A stretch of DNA of 64,000 bases from positions 1 through 64,000 of the forward strand of contig DASZVN010000052.1 of the NCBI GenBank assembly GCA_035547055.1, given 5' to 3'. Source of the stretch: DASZVN01 sp035547055. Its GTDB lineage: Bacteria > Pseudomonadota > Alphaproteobacteria > Rhizobiales > Methylopilaceae. Every line of letters starts with the position of its first letter. Positions within the stretch are counted from its first letter, which is position 1. A model generated the notes under the pieces. It saw nothing but the letters and a program-made list of their open reading frames with translations, was not told the DNA's origin and ran no database searches. A program made the position numbers and the translations under genes. Below, in pieces: positions 53,782 through 62,199 of the stretch.

Positions 53782-53815
53782 TCAGCAAAATTCTATGGAA
53801 ACTGCATGTTTCATA
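53782..53815. promoter_or_regulatory. A/T-rich shared motif and inverted repeat upstream of the aromatic cluster
   Basis: TCAGCAAAA followed six bases on by TAT (53782-53796) recurs at 62092-62106 ahead of the racemase-like gene. It is followed here by GAAAC-TGCAT-GTTTC (53798-53812), a T-N-A-type inverted repeat of LysR-site size. It lies 90 bases upstream of the Asp-box gene. Confidence 0.4.
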
Positions 53816-53901
53816 TACCGCCGTCGTGGCCGCGAACCCCTAAGACAGGAGGGAAGGCCGACGAGTAGCCAAGTTGGCCGTGCTCGACGGAGGAGGCGGC
53901 G

Positions 53902-54942
53902 ATGCAGGGTGTCGTTCTCGCAGGTACGGCCGTCACGCGGCCGGACTCGGTCGGAACGCTCTACCGTCTCGAAGATGGCGGCTCGTGGAAAACCGTTGAC
54001 GGCATTCCCGAAACCGTTGGCGTGCAGGCGATCACGCCGCACCCGTCGAAGCCCGGCGTCGTCTACGCCGCGACCCGCAAGGGAGTGTTCCAGTCGGACG
54101 ACAGCGGCCGGAGCTGGCGCGAGCTCGGCCTCGCCGGCGAGGGCAGGCAGTTCTGGAGCGTGGCGGTCAGCCCGCACGACCACGATGTGTTGTTCGTGGG
54201 TTCGTCCCCGGTCGGCTTCTACCGCAGTGCCGACGGCGGCCGGACTTGGCGTCCGTGCCGCTGCGACCAGCCCGAGCGCTTCAAGATCACGTTCGGCGGC
54301 TCGCGGGCGATGTCGATCGCGTTTCACCCGACCGACCCGCGCGTGATGTATGCGGTCGCCGAGATCAACGGCCTTCTCGTCTCGACCGACAGCGGCGATT
54401 CCTGGCAGGGCGCCAACACGGCCATCGAGCGGCTCTCCCGCGAGCCGGCTTTGCGGAGCCGCGAGGTCACCGACGACGACACCGAGGGCATGTTTGACGC
54501 CCATTGGATCTGCACCAGCGCGGCCCGGCCGGATGCCGCCTTCTATGGCTGCCGCATGGGCATTTTCGCGACCGACGACCGTGGCGAAAGCCTGACCAGC
54601 CTCGATGTCGACCGCTATGCGCCGTTCCATTACACGCGCGGCGTCCGTCCGGCCATCGACGACCCCCGCACGCTCTACGCCTGCTTCAGCATCTCATCGC
54701 GCAGCGAAGCCGGCGCGATGTATCGCAGCCGCGACGTCGGCGAGAGTTGGGAGCGGATCGATTCGCAGGTGACGCCGAAGAGTACGATCCTGGGCATCGG
54801 TCTCCACGCCAGCGATCCTCGCGCCCTCGTCTCGGTCACGCGCCACGGCCAGGTCTTCTACACCGCCGACGGCGCCAGGAGTTGGACCGAGACGCAGTTG
54901 CCGGCCAATGCCGGCGACTGTTTCTGCGGGGCCATTCTCTGA
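53902..54942 (+). CDS. Asp-box (BNR) beta-propeller protein
   Basis: A 346-residue protein with at least five Asp-box repeats S/T-x-D-x-G-x-S/T-W: SDDSGRSW, SADGGRTW, STDSGDSW, SRDVGESW, TADGARSW. This predicts a beta-propeller of the sialidase/Ycf48-like type. No signal peptide is seen, so it is probably cytoplasmic. It ends in a Cys-rich DCFCGAIL. The role in a catabolic operon is unknown; lactonase-like or sugar-acid-linked functions are possible for propellers. The next gene starts nine bases later. Confidence 0.78.
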   Translation: MQGVVLAGTAVTRPDSVGTLYRLEDGGSWKTVDGIPETVGVQAITPHPSKPGVVYAATRKGVFQSDDSGRSWRELGLAGEGRQFWSVAVSPHDHDVLFVGSSPVGFYRSADGGRTWRPCRCDQPERFKITFGGSRAMSIAFHPTDPRVMYAVAEINGLLVSTDSGDSWQGANTAIERLSREPALRSREVTDDDTEGMFDAHWICTSAARPDAAFYGCRMGIFATDDRGESLTSLDVDRYAPFHYTRGVRPAIDDPRTLYACFSISSRSEAGAMYRSRDVGESWERIDSQVTPKSTILGIGLHASDPRALVSVTRHGQVFYTADGARSWTETQLPANAGDCFCGAIL

Positions 54943-54950
54943 GCCGGGCG

Positions 54951-55829
54951 ATGAGCGACCTCAGGCTCAACGGCGTGATCCGGGCGCTGGAGTCCGGACC
55001 CGGCATCGCCTTCACCTCCTTCATCGCCGCCGAGATCGAGAGTGCGGTCGCCTTCGCGCAGTCCGAGAACGACGGCGTCGTCTTCGAGCTGGAGCACAAT
55101 CCCTGGGACATCAGGGCGCTGCGGGAGGCGATGCAGTTCCTCCTGCTGCGCGAGAAGATCGCGAAGGCGGGCTCGATCGCCTGCGGGGTGACGCCGCTCG
55201 TCCGCATTCCGCCGAGCGGCAGCGAGATGAACCAGTGGTTCGCCAAGCAGGCGCTCGACCTCGGCGCCTACGGCATCGTCTGGCCGCGCATCAGCACCGC
55301 CGAGGAGGCCTACAACGCCGTCGCCGCCTGCCGCTATCCGCGGCTGAAGACAGCGGAGCGCTATCATCCGGCCGGCCTTCGCGGCGACGCGCCCTTGCCG
55401 GCGGCGCGCTACTGGGGCCTCGGCCAGCAGGCCTACTACAAGAAAGCCGACGTGTGGCCGCTCGCGCCCGAGGGCGAGATCCTGGTGATCCTCATGATCG
55501 AGGACACCATCGGCATCGACAATCTCGAGGACATGCTGAAGCGCGTGCCCGGGATCGGCGTGCTCCTGATCGGGGAGGGGGACCTCACCCAGGAGCTCGG
55601 CGTGCCGCGCCAGTACGACCATCCCGAGCTGCTGCGCCGGATGGAGCATGTCCGGAAAGTCGGAAAGGCCCATCGCATCCCGGTCGGCCACCCGCATGTC
55701 ACCGAGGCCAATGTCGCGCGGGTGGTCGAGGAGGGCTACCGCTTCCTCATGACCTATCCGCGCCGCGACTTCGGCGCGCTCGTGCAAGGCCGCAAGCTCG
55801 CCGCAAGTGCCGCCAAGGTGCCGGGCTGA
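54951..55829 (+). CDS. HpcH/HpaI-family aldolase/lyase
   Basis: A 292-residue class II aldolase-like protein. FELEHNPWDIRALREAM, VTPLVRIPPSGSEMNQWFAK, ALDLGAYGIVWPRIST, LVILMIEDTIGIDNLEDML and IGEGDLTQELG correspond to metal- and substrate-binding segments of HpcH/HpaI. The family splits 4-hydroxy-2-oxo acids into pyruvate or oxaloacetate plus an aldehyde or keto acid. Beside a LigJ-type hydratase it could cleave 4-carboxy-4-hydroxy-2-oxoadipate; this is inferred from context. Confidence 0.85.
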   Translation: MSDLRLNGVIRALESGPGIAFTSFIAAEIESAVAFAQSENDGVVFELEHNPWDIRALREAMQFLLLREKIAKAGSIACGVTPLVRIPPSGSEMNQWFAKQALDLGAYGIVWPRISTAEEAYNAVAACRYPRLKTAERYHPAGLRGDAPLPAARYWGLGQQAYYKKADVWPLAPEGEILVILMIEDTIGIDNLEDMLKRVPGIGVLLIGEGDLTQELGVPRQYDHPELLRRMEHVRKVGKAHRIPVGHPHVTEANVARVVEEGYRFLMTYPRRDFGALVQGRKLAASAAKVPG

Positions 55830-55874
55830 CGGCATGCCGGCGATGTCCTCGTTTCCTGTCGGCCGGAGCCGCTG

Positions 55875-56849
55875 ATGTCGCGAAAGCTCAAGATCGTGCT
55901 CGGCCCGCACGGCCAGGTCGCGGATCTCCGCTCCGGCGTGGTGCCGGTGGAAGGGCTCGATCTCGATTTCATCGAGGTCAAGCGGATGCCCGACGCCTAT
56001 CGCGACATGGCGCGGAGCCAGCCTTACGACATCTGCGAGCTGGCGCCGACGACCTATCTGATGGCGCTGGCGGCCGGCGCGCCGATCACCGCCCTGCCGA
56101 TCCCGATGACGCGGCGCTTCCGCCACCGCGGACTGCTGAAGCGGAAGGACGATGCCGCCATCGCCGGCCCCAAGGATCTCGAAGGCAGGCGAGTCGGGGT
56201 GCGGACCTATTCGGTGACCGCGGCGGTCTGGACCCGCGGCGTCTTCGCCGAGGACTATGGCCTCGACCTCGGTTCGATCACCTGGATGGTCGCGGAGGAC
56301 GACAACGACGCGAGCTTCGTGCCGCCGAAGAACGTCGGGAAGATCGGCGCGGGCGAGACCATCGCCGGCCTGATGCGCGAGGGGGCCCTTGCCGCCGCGT
56401 TCGACGGGCTCGCCGGCATCGGCGGCCACAACGACGGCGAGTTCGTCGACGTGGTGAGCGACGCGGCCGCCCGCGAGGTTGACTGGTACCGGCGCACCCG
56501 GATCTACCCGATCCACGGGGTCATCGCGCTTCGGAACGACGTAATCGAGGCCGATCCGGACATCGGCCGCCGCCTGTTCGCCGCCTTCAGCGAGGCCAAG
56601 GCGAACTATTGGGCGCGGGTCGAGAGCGGCGCGGCGGACGGCGCCGAGGACCAGCGCTACCGCAAGCTCGCGGCGCTGGTCGGCGATCCCTTGCCTTATG
56701 GCCTCGACGAGAACGCGGAGACGTTGGAGGCGCTGGTCCGCTTCACCCGGGACCAGGGCCTCGTCCGCGACGGCGCGGCGGCATCGATCGCGACCCTCTT
56801 TCCCGATCCGCGCGACCCGAAGGCGCCGCCCCTCGCGGCATGGAGCTGA
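55875..56849 (+). CDS. 4,5-dihydroxyphthalate decarboxylase-like / binding-protein-fold protein, first copy
   Basis: A 324-residue protein without a signal peptide. KLKIVLGPHGQVADLRSGVV, EGLDLDFIEVKRMPDAYRDM, YDICELAPTTYLMALAAGAP and EGRRVGVRTYSVTAAVWTRG match the cytoplasmic Pht5-like family, which uses a periplasmic-binding-protein fold for decarboxylation. A diverged paralogue follows immediately, overlapping in sequence context. The product would be protocatechuate-like if the activity is conserved. Confidence 0.75.
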   Translation: MSRKLKIVLGPHGQVADLRSGVVPVEGLDLDFIEVKRMPDAYRDMARSQPYDICELAPTTYLMALAAGAPITALPIPMTRRFRHRGLLKRKDDAAIAGPKDLEGRRVGVRTYSVTAAVWTRGVFAEDYGLDLGSITWMVAEDDNDASFVPPKNVGKIGAGETIAGLMREGALAAAFDGLAGIGGHNDGEFVDVVSDAAAREVDWYRRTRIYPIHGVIALRNDVIEADPDIGRRLFAAFSEAKANYWARVESGAADGAEDQRYRKLAALVGDPLPYGLDENAETLEALVRFTRDQGLVRDGAAASIATLFPDPRDPKAPPLAAWS

Positions 56850-56851
56850 CG

Positions 56852-57748
56852 ATGTACGACAAGGGGCACATCCGCCTCACGGCGATGCTCGGGACCTACC
56901 CCAAGACGGCGCCGCTGAAGAGCGGGACCATGCGCTCAAGCGGCTTCGATTTTGCCTTCGGCGACGTCAACGTGGCGCAGAAGGCGTTCAAGGATGTCGT
57001 GCGCGACCTGAAATACGATGTTGCGGAAATCGCGATCGTCACCTTTCTCCAGGCTTTTGCGGCCGGAAAGCCCTATGTCCTCCTGCCGTTCGTGATGAAC
57101 GGCAATTTCCACCACAAGAGCATCTGGCGCCGCGCCGCCGACAACATCACGCCGGCGGATCTAGCCGGTCGGCGGGTGGCGATGCGCTCCTATTCGCAGA
57201 CGACGCCGACCTGGGTGCGGGGAATCCTGTCGGACGACTACGGCCTCGACGTGAAGGCGGTGGAGTGGCTTTCCCAGGAAGGCGCCCACGTCGCGGAATA
57301 CAAGGATCCGCCCTGGGTGCACCATCTCGACCCTGGCAAGAAGCTGGAGCCGATGCTGCTCGCTGGCGAGGTCGACGCCATCATCGCCGGCAGCGGCCTC
57401 TCGGGGGATCCTGCGATCGTCTCGATGGTGCCGTCGCCGAAGGAGGCTGCATTGCAATGGTATGCTCGCCACCATGTGGTCCCGATCAACCACATGGTGT
57501 CCGTGCGCCGCGAGCTCGCCGAGGCACGGCCCGATCTCGTAAAGGAAATCTATGAATTGCTGCGGGAGAGCCGCCGCTCGGTCGAGCCCGGCCCGCCGGA
57601 GAGCGGCATCGACCTCCAGCCCTCGGGCTACGATGTCGTCGCCCCGGCGGTCGAGATGATCACCCGCTTCGCCTACGAGCAAAGCCTGATCCCCGAGCGC
57701 TACCCGGTCGAGGCGCTGTTCGGCCCGGTGCTCGAGGCAGTCGGCTAG
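56852..57748 (+). CDS. 4,5-dihydroxyphthalate decarboxylase-like / binding-protein-fold protein, second copy
   Basis: About 298 residues, a diverged tandem paralogue: LKYDVAEIAIVTFLQAFAAG, RRVAMRSYSQTTPTWVRGIL, YGLDVKAVEWLSQEGAHV. ATG 56852 follows GGAG six bases earlier, three bases after the upstream stop; ATG 56840 is an alternative. The pair may be a heteromeric enzyme, two enzymes of different specificity, or cytoplasmic ligand-binding proteins. Confidence 0.75.
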   Translation: MYDKGHIRLTAMLGTYPKTAPLKSGTMRSSGFDFAFGDVNVAQKAFKDVVRDLKYDVAEIAIVTFLQAFAAGKPYVLLPFVMNGNFHHKSIWRRAADNITPADLAGRRVAMRSYSQTTPTWVRGILSDDYGLDVKAVEWLSQEGAHVAEYKDPPWVHHLDPGKKLEPMLLAGEVDAIIAGSGLSGDPAIVSMVPSPKEAALQWYARHHVVPINHMVSVRRELAEARPDLVKEIYELLRESRRSVEPGPPESGIDLQPSGYDVVAPAVEMITRFAYEQSLIPERYPVEALFGPVLEAVG

Positions 57749-57763
57749 AAGGATAGGGGAACG

Positions 57764-58702
57764 ATGGCGTCGATCATCTCCGGCATGGCGTTCGTCCGGC
57801 TGAGCGCGCCGGACCTCGACCGGATGGAAGCGTTCCTGACCGATTTCGGGATGGTGCGCGCGCATCGCGACGAGCGCCGGCTCTACATGCGCGGCGCCGG
57901 CGCGACGCCCTATCTCCACGTCACCGAAAAAGGGGAGGCGGGCGCCATCGGCTTCGCCTACCACGTCGACGGCATGGCGGCGCTGGAGGCCGCGGTGAGC
58001 CGCGGCGATGCCGACAGGATCGAGGATCTCGACGGGCCTGGCGGCGGCAGGCGCGTGCGGATGCGCGATCCCAACGGCTGTTGCGTCGAGCTGGTCTGCG
58101 GCCGCGCCGAGATCGCGGCCGAGCCGCCGCGTCCGGCCGTGCGGCCGCCCGACGGCATCAGCCGCCGCGTCGGCGCCGCACGCGTCATCCGCATCGCCCA
58201 CACCGCGACGATGACGCCGAAGCCGGTGGAGACGCTCGCCTGGTACCAGGAGAAGCTCGGCGTCATTCCGACCGACGAGCTGTTCATCGGCAACCGCGAC
58301 AACGTGCTCGGCCAGTTCGACCGGCTCGACCGCGGCGAGGAGTTGGTCGACCACCACATCGTCTTCGTGATCCGCGGCGCCAGCGCCGGGATGCACCACG
58401 TCTCCTACCAGGTCGAGGGCATCGACGACATCTTCTTCGGCTTCGACCACATGGAGAAGGGCGGCCAGGACCATGTCCGTGGCATCGGCCGCCACGCGCT
58501 CGGCAGCCAGATCTTCGACTATTGGATGAGCCCGTTCAACCAGATGCACGAGCACTGGTTCTCGACCGAGAAGATGAACGCCGAGAGCGGCATGAACTAC
58601 GTCCAGATCGGCGAAGGCATGGTCCACGACACCGGGGCGCCACCGCCCGAGCGCTTCGTCAAGCAGGCGACGCCCTATCTCGGCTGGCCGGGCGAGCGCT
58701 GA
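57764..58702 (+). CDS. Type I extradiol dioxygenase-like (vicinal oxygen chelate) protein
   Basis: A 312-residue two-domain VOC protein. Candidate 2-His-1-Glu ligands are His in RIAHTATMTP, His in GMHHVSYQV and Glu in MHEHWFSTE of the second domain. FFGFDHMEKGG resembles the substrate lid of ring-cleavage enzymes. The position before a LigJ-type hydratase suggests cleavage of a dihydroxylated or trihydroxylated aromatic acid. LigAB-type enzymes usually do this in the protocatechuate route, so the assignment is tentative. Confidence 0.8.
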   Translation: MASIISGMAFVRLSAPDLDRMEAFLTDFGMVRAHRDERRLYMRGAGATPYLHVTEKGEAGAIGFAYHVDGMAALEAAVSRGDADRIEDLDGPGGGRRVRMRDPNGCCVELVCGRAEIAAEPPRPAVRPPDGISRRVGAARVIRIAHTATMTPKPVETLAWYQEKLGVIPTDELFIGNRDNVLGQFDRLDRGEELVDHHIVFVIRGASAGMHHVSYQVEGIDDIFFGFDHMEKGGQDHVRGIGRHALGSQIFDYWMSPFNQMHEHWFSTEKMNAESGMNYVQIGEGMVHDTGAPPPERFVKQATPYLGWPGER

Positions 58703-58739
58703 GCCGCCGCGTGCCGACACGGACGCCGGGGAGGACGGC

Positions 58740-59765
58740 TTGATCATCGACTGCCACTGCCATTTCACGCTCGGACCCAAGGCGCTGCTCGACTGGCGGC
58801 GTGAGCAGCTCCAAGCAACGAGCGCCGTCTACGGCACCCGACCGAGAATTTCGGACGACGAACTTCGCGAACTGCTCGAGGCGCATCAGTTGCGCCAGCA
58901 GCGCGAGCGCGGACTCGACCTCACGCTGTTCTCGCCGATCGCCGGCCAGATGGGTCATCACCTCGGCACGCCGGCGAAAAGCGAGGAATGGGCGGTGGTC
59001 TGCAACGACCTGATCCATCGCGTCTCCTCGCTCTACCCCGACAATTTCGCCGGGGTGTGCCAGCTCCCGCAATCGCCGGTGGCCGATCTTCGCGCCTCGG
59101 CGCGCGAGCTGGAGCGCTGCGTCCGCGAGCTCGGCTTCGTCGGCTGCAACCTCAATCCCGATCCGTCCGACGGCTATTGGCAGGCGCCCGCCGTCACGGA
59201 CCCGATCTACTACCCGCTCTACGAGAAGCTCTGCGAGCTCGACGTGCCGGCGATGATCCACGTCTCCGGCTCCTGCAATCCCGGCATCCATCACACCGGC
59301 GCCCACTACCTCAACGGCGACACCACGGTGTTCATGCAGCTCCTGCTCAAGCCGGAGCTGTTCAAGACCTTCCCCAATCTGCGCTTCGTCATTCCGCACG
59401 GCGGCGGCGCCGTCCCCTATCACTGGGGCCGCTACCGGGGGTTTGCGCTGGAGATCACCAAGCAGCGGCTCGAGGACAGCCTGCTCGGCAACGTCTTCTT
59501 CGACACCTGCGTCTATCACCAGCCGGGCATCGATCTTCTCGCCGAAGTCGTGCCGACGGCGAACATCCTGTTCGGGTCCGAGATGATCGGGGCGATCAAG
59601 AGCATCGACCCCGATACCGGATTCTATTTCGACGACACCAAGCGCTACGTGCTGGCGACGCCGCATCTCAGCGACGAAGCGCGGTCGGCCGTGTTCAGCG
59701 GCAATGCCAGGCGCGTCTATCCGAGATTGGCCATGGCGCCAGCCGGGCAAGAACAGGGGGAGTGA
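58740..59765 (+). CDS. ligJ: 4-oxalomesaconate hydratase (LigJ-type amidohydrolase)
   Basis: About 341 residues from TTG 58740, which follows GGAGG by five bases. The sequence tracks LigJ of the protocatechuate 4,5-cleavage pathway closely: IIDCHCHFTLGPKALLDWR, NFAGVCQLPQSPVADL, GFVGCNLNPDPSDGYWQAP, AMIHVSGSCNPGIHHTGAHY, IPHGGGAVPYHWGRYRG and NILFGSEMIGAIKSIDPDTG. Zinc ligands are in H-x-H, MIHVSG and IPHGGG. It hydrates 4-oxalomesaconate to 4-carboxy-4-hydroxy-2-oxoadipate. It anchors the interpretation of this cluster. Confidence 0.85.
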   Translation: MIIDCHCHFTLGPKALLDWRREQLQATSAVYGTRPRISDDELRELLEAHQLRQQRERGLDLTLFSPIAGQMGHHLGTPAKSEEWAVVCNDLIHRVSSLYPDNFAGVCQLPQSPVADLRASARELERCVRELGFVGCNLNPDPSDGYWQAPAVTDPIYYPLYEKLCELDVPAMIHVSGSCNPGIHHTGAHYLNGDTTVFMQLLLKPELFKTFPNLRFVIPHGGGAVPYHWGRYRGFALEITKQRLEDSLLGNVFFDTCVYHQPGIDLLAEVVPTANILFGSEMIGAIKSIDPDTGFYFDDTKRYVLATPHLSDEARSAVFSGNARRVYPRLAMAPAGQEQGE

Positions 59766-59768
59766 GCG

Positions 59769-60548
59769 ATGGATCTCGGCATAGCGGGGCGGAAGGCGCT
59801 GGTTTGCGCGTCGTCGAAGGGGCTTGGCCTCGCCTGCGCCACCGCGCTCTCCCGCGAGGGCTGCGAGGTCTTCCTCAACGGTCGCCACGCGGACACGCTG
59901 AAGGCTGCCGCCGACGGCATTGCGGCCGAGACCGGGCGGCGGCCGCGGATCGTCATGGCCGACCTCAACAGCGTCGAGGGCCGTGATGCCATCGTGGCCG
60001 AGTGCCCCGAGCCCGACATCCTGATCAACAACAATGCCGGACCGGAGCCCGGTAAGATCGCCGACTGGTCGCGCGAGGACTGGCTCGCCGGCGTCGAGGC
60101 CAACCTTCTGGCGCCGGTGTTCCTCATCAAGGCCTATGTCCCGGGCATGCGGGCGCGAAAGTTCGGGCGCATCGTCAACATCACCTCGGCGATGGTGAAG
60201 TCGCCGAGCGCGACCATGGGCCTGTCGGCGGCGGTGCGGGCGGGCCTGACTGCGCTCTCGAAATCGGTGCAGCGTGATTCGGTCGTCGACAACGTCACGA
60301 TCAACAACCTCCTGCCCGAGCGCTTCGATACCGACCGGCAGAAATACATGGCTGCGCGCATGGTCGAGCGCGACGGCATCACGGTCGAGGAAGCGCGCAA
60401 GCGCATCGCGGCCACGATCGCGGCCAAGCGCATGGGCGATCCCAAGGAGTTCGGCGACGCCTGCGCCTTCCTCTGCAGCGTGCAGGCCAGCTACATCTCG
60501 GGACAGAACCTCCAGCTCGACGGCGGCTCCTACGCCGGCCTGGTCTGA
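59769..60548 (+). CDS. SDR-fold protein without the Y-x3-K catalytic pair
   Basis: A 259-residue SDR with ASSKGLGLACATALSREGCE (cofactor Gly motif), NNNAGPEPG and the catalytic-region Ser (NITSAMVKSPS). Where classical members have Y-x3-K the sequence is MGLSAAVRAGLTALSKS, so Tyr is Leu and Lys is absent or shifted. It may be a non-canonical reductase, a cofactor-binding scaffold or use another base. It starts four bases after the ligJ-type stop. Confidence 0.82.
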   Translation: MDLGIAGRKALVCASSKGLGLACATALSREGCEVFLNGRHADTLKAAADGIAAETGRRPRIVMADLNSVEGRDAIVAECPEPDILINNNAGPEPGKIADWSREDWLAGVEANLLAPVFLIKAYVPGMRARKFGRIVNITSAMVKSPSATMGLSAAVRAGLTALSKSVQRDSVVDNVTINNLLPERFDTDRQKYMAARMVERDGITVEEARKRIAATIAAKRMGDPKEFGDACAFLCSVQASYISGQNLQLDGGSYAGLV

Positions 60549-60777
60549 CGCGGACGCAGTGGACGTACGGCTGCCAGCCCGGCCGGAGCGCAGCAAAGAG
60601 CCGGCATCGGCGGCTGCGTCCGGCACGCGGAACCGCGCCCCGGATTGCGCGGCCCATCTTGGGCCTGCCCGAGACGGGGGTGAAAATGCGCGAGTCGGAC
60701 AGGCTCGCCTTGCCGGCGGCCGGGACGACAGGCGAGGGCCATCTGGTATAAGAAGCGTGCGCGCCGAGGGTGTGCAC
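60549..60777. other. Spacer upstream of the LysR-type gene
   Basis: 229 bp without a gene. A TATAAG at 60747-60752 with GACGAC 17 bases before it is a weak promoter candidate for the regulator. Confidence 0.3.
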
Positions 60778-62070
60778 GTGGAGACGCTGCCGAGCCTGTG
60801 GCAACTGCGCGTGTTCGAGACGGTGGCGCGGCTCGAGAACGTCAGCCGCGCCTCGCGCGAGCTGTTGCGCTCGCAGCCGGCGGTGACCTCGTCCGTCGGC
60901 AATCTCGAGGAGATGCTGGGCGTCACGCTGTTCGAGCGCTCGACCACCGGCACCTACCCGACCGACGCCGGCATCGCTTTCCTGGTGCGGGCGCGGCGCA
61001 TCCTGTCGGCGGTCGCGCAGGCACTGACCGAGGTGTGCGGGACCCCCGCCGCGACCGCGGCCAACGTCGCCTCGGCGATCACCCGCACCCAGATGCGCTG
61101 TCTGATCGCGATCGCGGAGTCGCGCTCGTTCAGCGAGGCGGCCCGGGTGATCGGCATCGCCGAGGCCTCGCTCCAGCGCGCCGCGCGCCAGCTCGAGCGC
61201 AACATCGGCTGCCAGCTCTACAAGAGCACGGTGTCGGGCGTGACCACGACCGCGATCGGGAGCGAGTTCGCCAAGCGCATGGCGCTGGTCGCGAGCCAGA
61301 TCGAAGCGGCCCGCGACGACATGGTGCGCTACAACCATCCCAAGGAGCGCTCGGTCGTCGTCGGCGTCCTCCTGCTCGATCCGACCATCCTTCTCACCAG
61401 CGCGATCCGCGACCTCACCGAAAAATACCCGGACGTCAGGACCACAGTCGTCAGCGGCAGCTACGAGACGCTGCTGAAGCGGCTGAACGCCGGCAGCATC
61501 GACTTCATGATCGGTCTGCTCAAGCGGCCTGATTATGCCGAGAGCATCGTCGAGGAGCCGCTTTACCGCGACCGCTACTGCGTCGTCGCGCGGCGCCATC
61601 ACCCGCTCGCCCGGGTGCGGGCGGTGACGCTCGACCAGCTCCGGCGTTACGACTGGATCCTGCCCCAGCGCGGCTCGCCGCGGCGCCTCGCCTTCGAGCA
61701 CATCTTCTCCGACGGCGCGCCGCCGGCAGCCAGCATCGAAACCTATTCGCTCTCCACCATCCGGGTGACGCTGATCGAGAGCGACATGCTGACCGTCCTG
61801 AGCCTGACCGAGGTGCTGTGCGAGCAGCGCGTCGGCATCCTCACCGGCCTCGGCTTCGCGGTGCCGGGGGAGGGGCCGGTCGTCGGCATCACCATGCGCA
61901 AGGACTGGAAGCCGAACGACGTGCAGTCCGTCTTCCTCGAGGCGATCAAGCGGACGAGCCGGGAGCTGAGGGCGGTTCACGGCTTCGCGGGCGTCGGCGC
62001 TCGTGCCGCGCCCGAGCGCGAGGACGAGGGCACCGCTGCCGCAGGGCCGGCGCTGGTCGCGGCTCCATAG
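60778..62070 (+). CDS. LysR-type regulator with two N-terminal HTH domains
   Basis: About 430 residues, against the usual 300. Two LysR-type winged-helix domains occur in tandem. The first spans about 7-60 (LWQLRVFETVARLENVSRAS then RELLRSQPAVTSSVGNLEEM). The second spans about 100-155 (TRTQMRCLIAIAESRSFSEA then ARVIGIAEASLQRAARQLER). A LysR substrate domain follows (VVVGVLLLDPTILLTSAIRD, FMIGLLKRPD, VVARRHHPLA). GTG 60778 is chosen because GAGGG lies seven bases before it; upstream in-frame GTGs exist. It probably controls the flanking aromatic cluster. Confidence 0.87.
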   Translation: METLPSLWQLRVFETVARLENVSRASRELLRSQPAVTSSVGNLEEMLGVTLFERSTTGTYPTDAGIAFLVRARRILSAVAQALTEVCGTPAATAANVASAITRTQMRCLIAIAESRSFSEAARVIGIAEASLQRAARQLERNIGCQLYKSTVSGVTTTAIGSEFAKRMALVASQIEAARDDMVRYNHPKERSVVVGVLLLDPTILLTSAIRDLTEKYPDVRTTVVSGSYETLLKRLNAGSIDFMIGLLKRPDYAESIVEEPLYRDRYCVVARRHHPLARVRAVTLDQLRRYDWILPQRGSPRRLAFEHIFSDGAPPAASIETYSLSTIRVTLIESDMLTVLSLTEVLCEQRVGILTGLGFAVPGEGPVVGITMRKDWKPNDVQSVFLEAIKRTSRELRAVHGFAGVGARAAPEREDEGTAAAGPALVAAP

Positions 62071-62091
62071 GCCCTTGCGGCAGGCCTCGGC

Positions 62092-62106
62092 TCAGCAAAA
62101 ACTTAT
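62092..62106. promoter_or_regulatory. Second copy of the TCAGCAAAA-N3-TAT motif
   Basis: Shares 12 defined bases with 53782-53796 and lies about 95 bases upstream of the racemase-like gene, just after the LysR-type gene. Confidence 0.38.
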
Positions 62107-62199
62107 CGCGACCCGCGCATTTGCAATTTCCTTGAGAGGAGGCCATGGCCGAGGCTCGTCGTGGGAAGCCGGCGCGAGGGCGGCAGCGGAGGATCGATC

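Noticed and set aside
51026..54346. A 1106-codon open frame on the plus strand
   Set aside because: Arg/Gly/Ala-rich translation in a different frame of four well-supported genes; a shadow.
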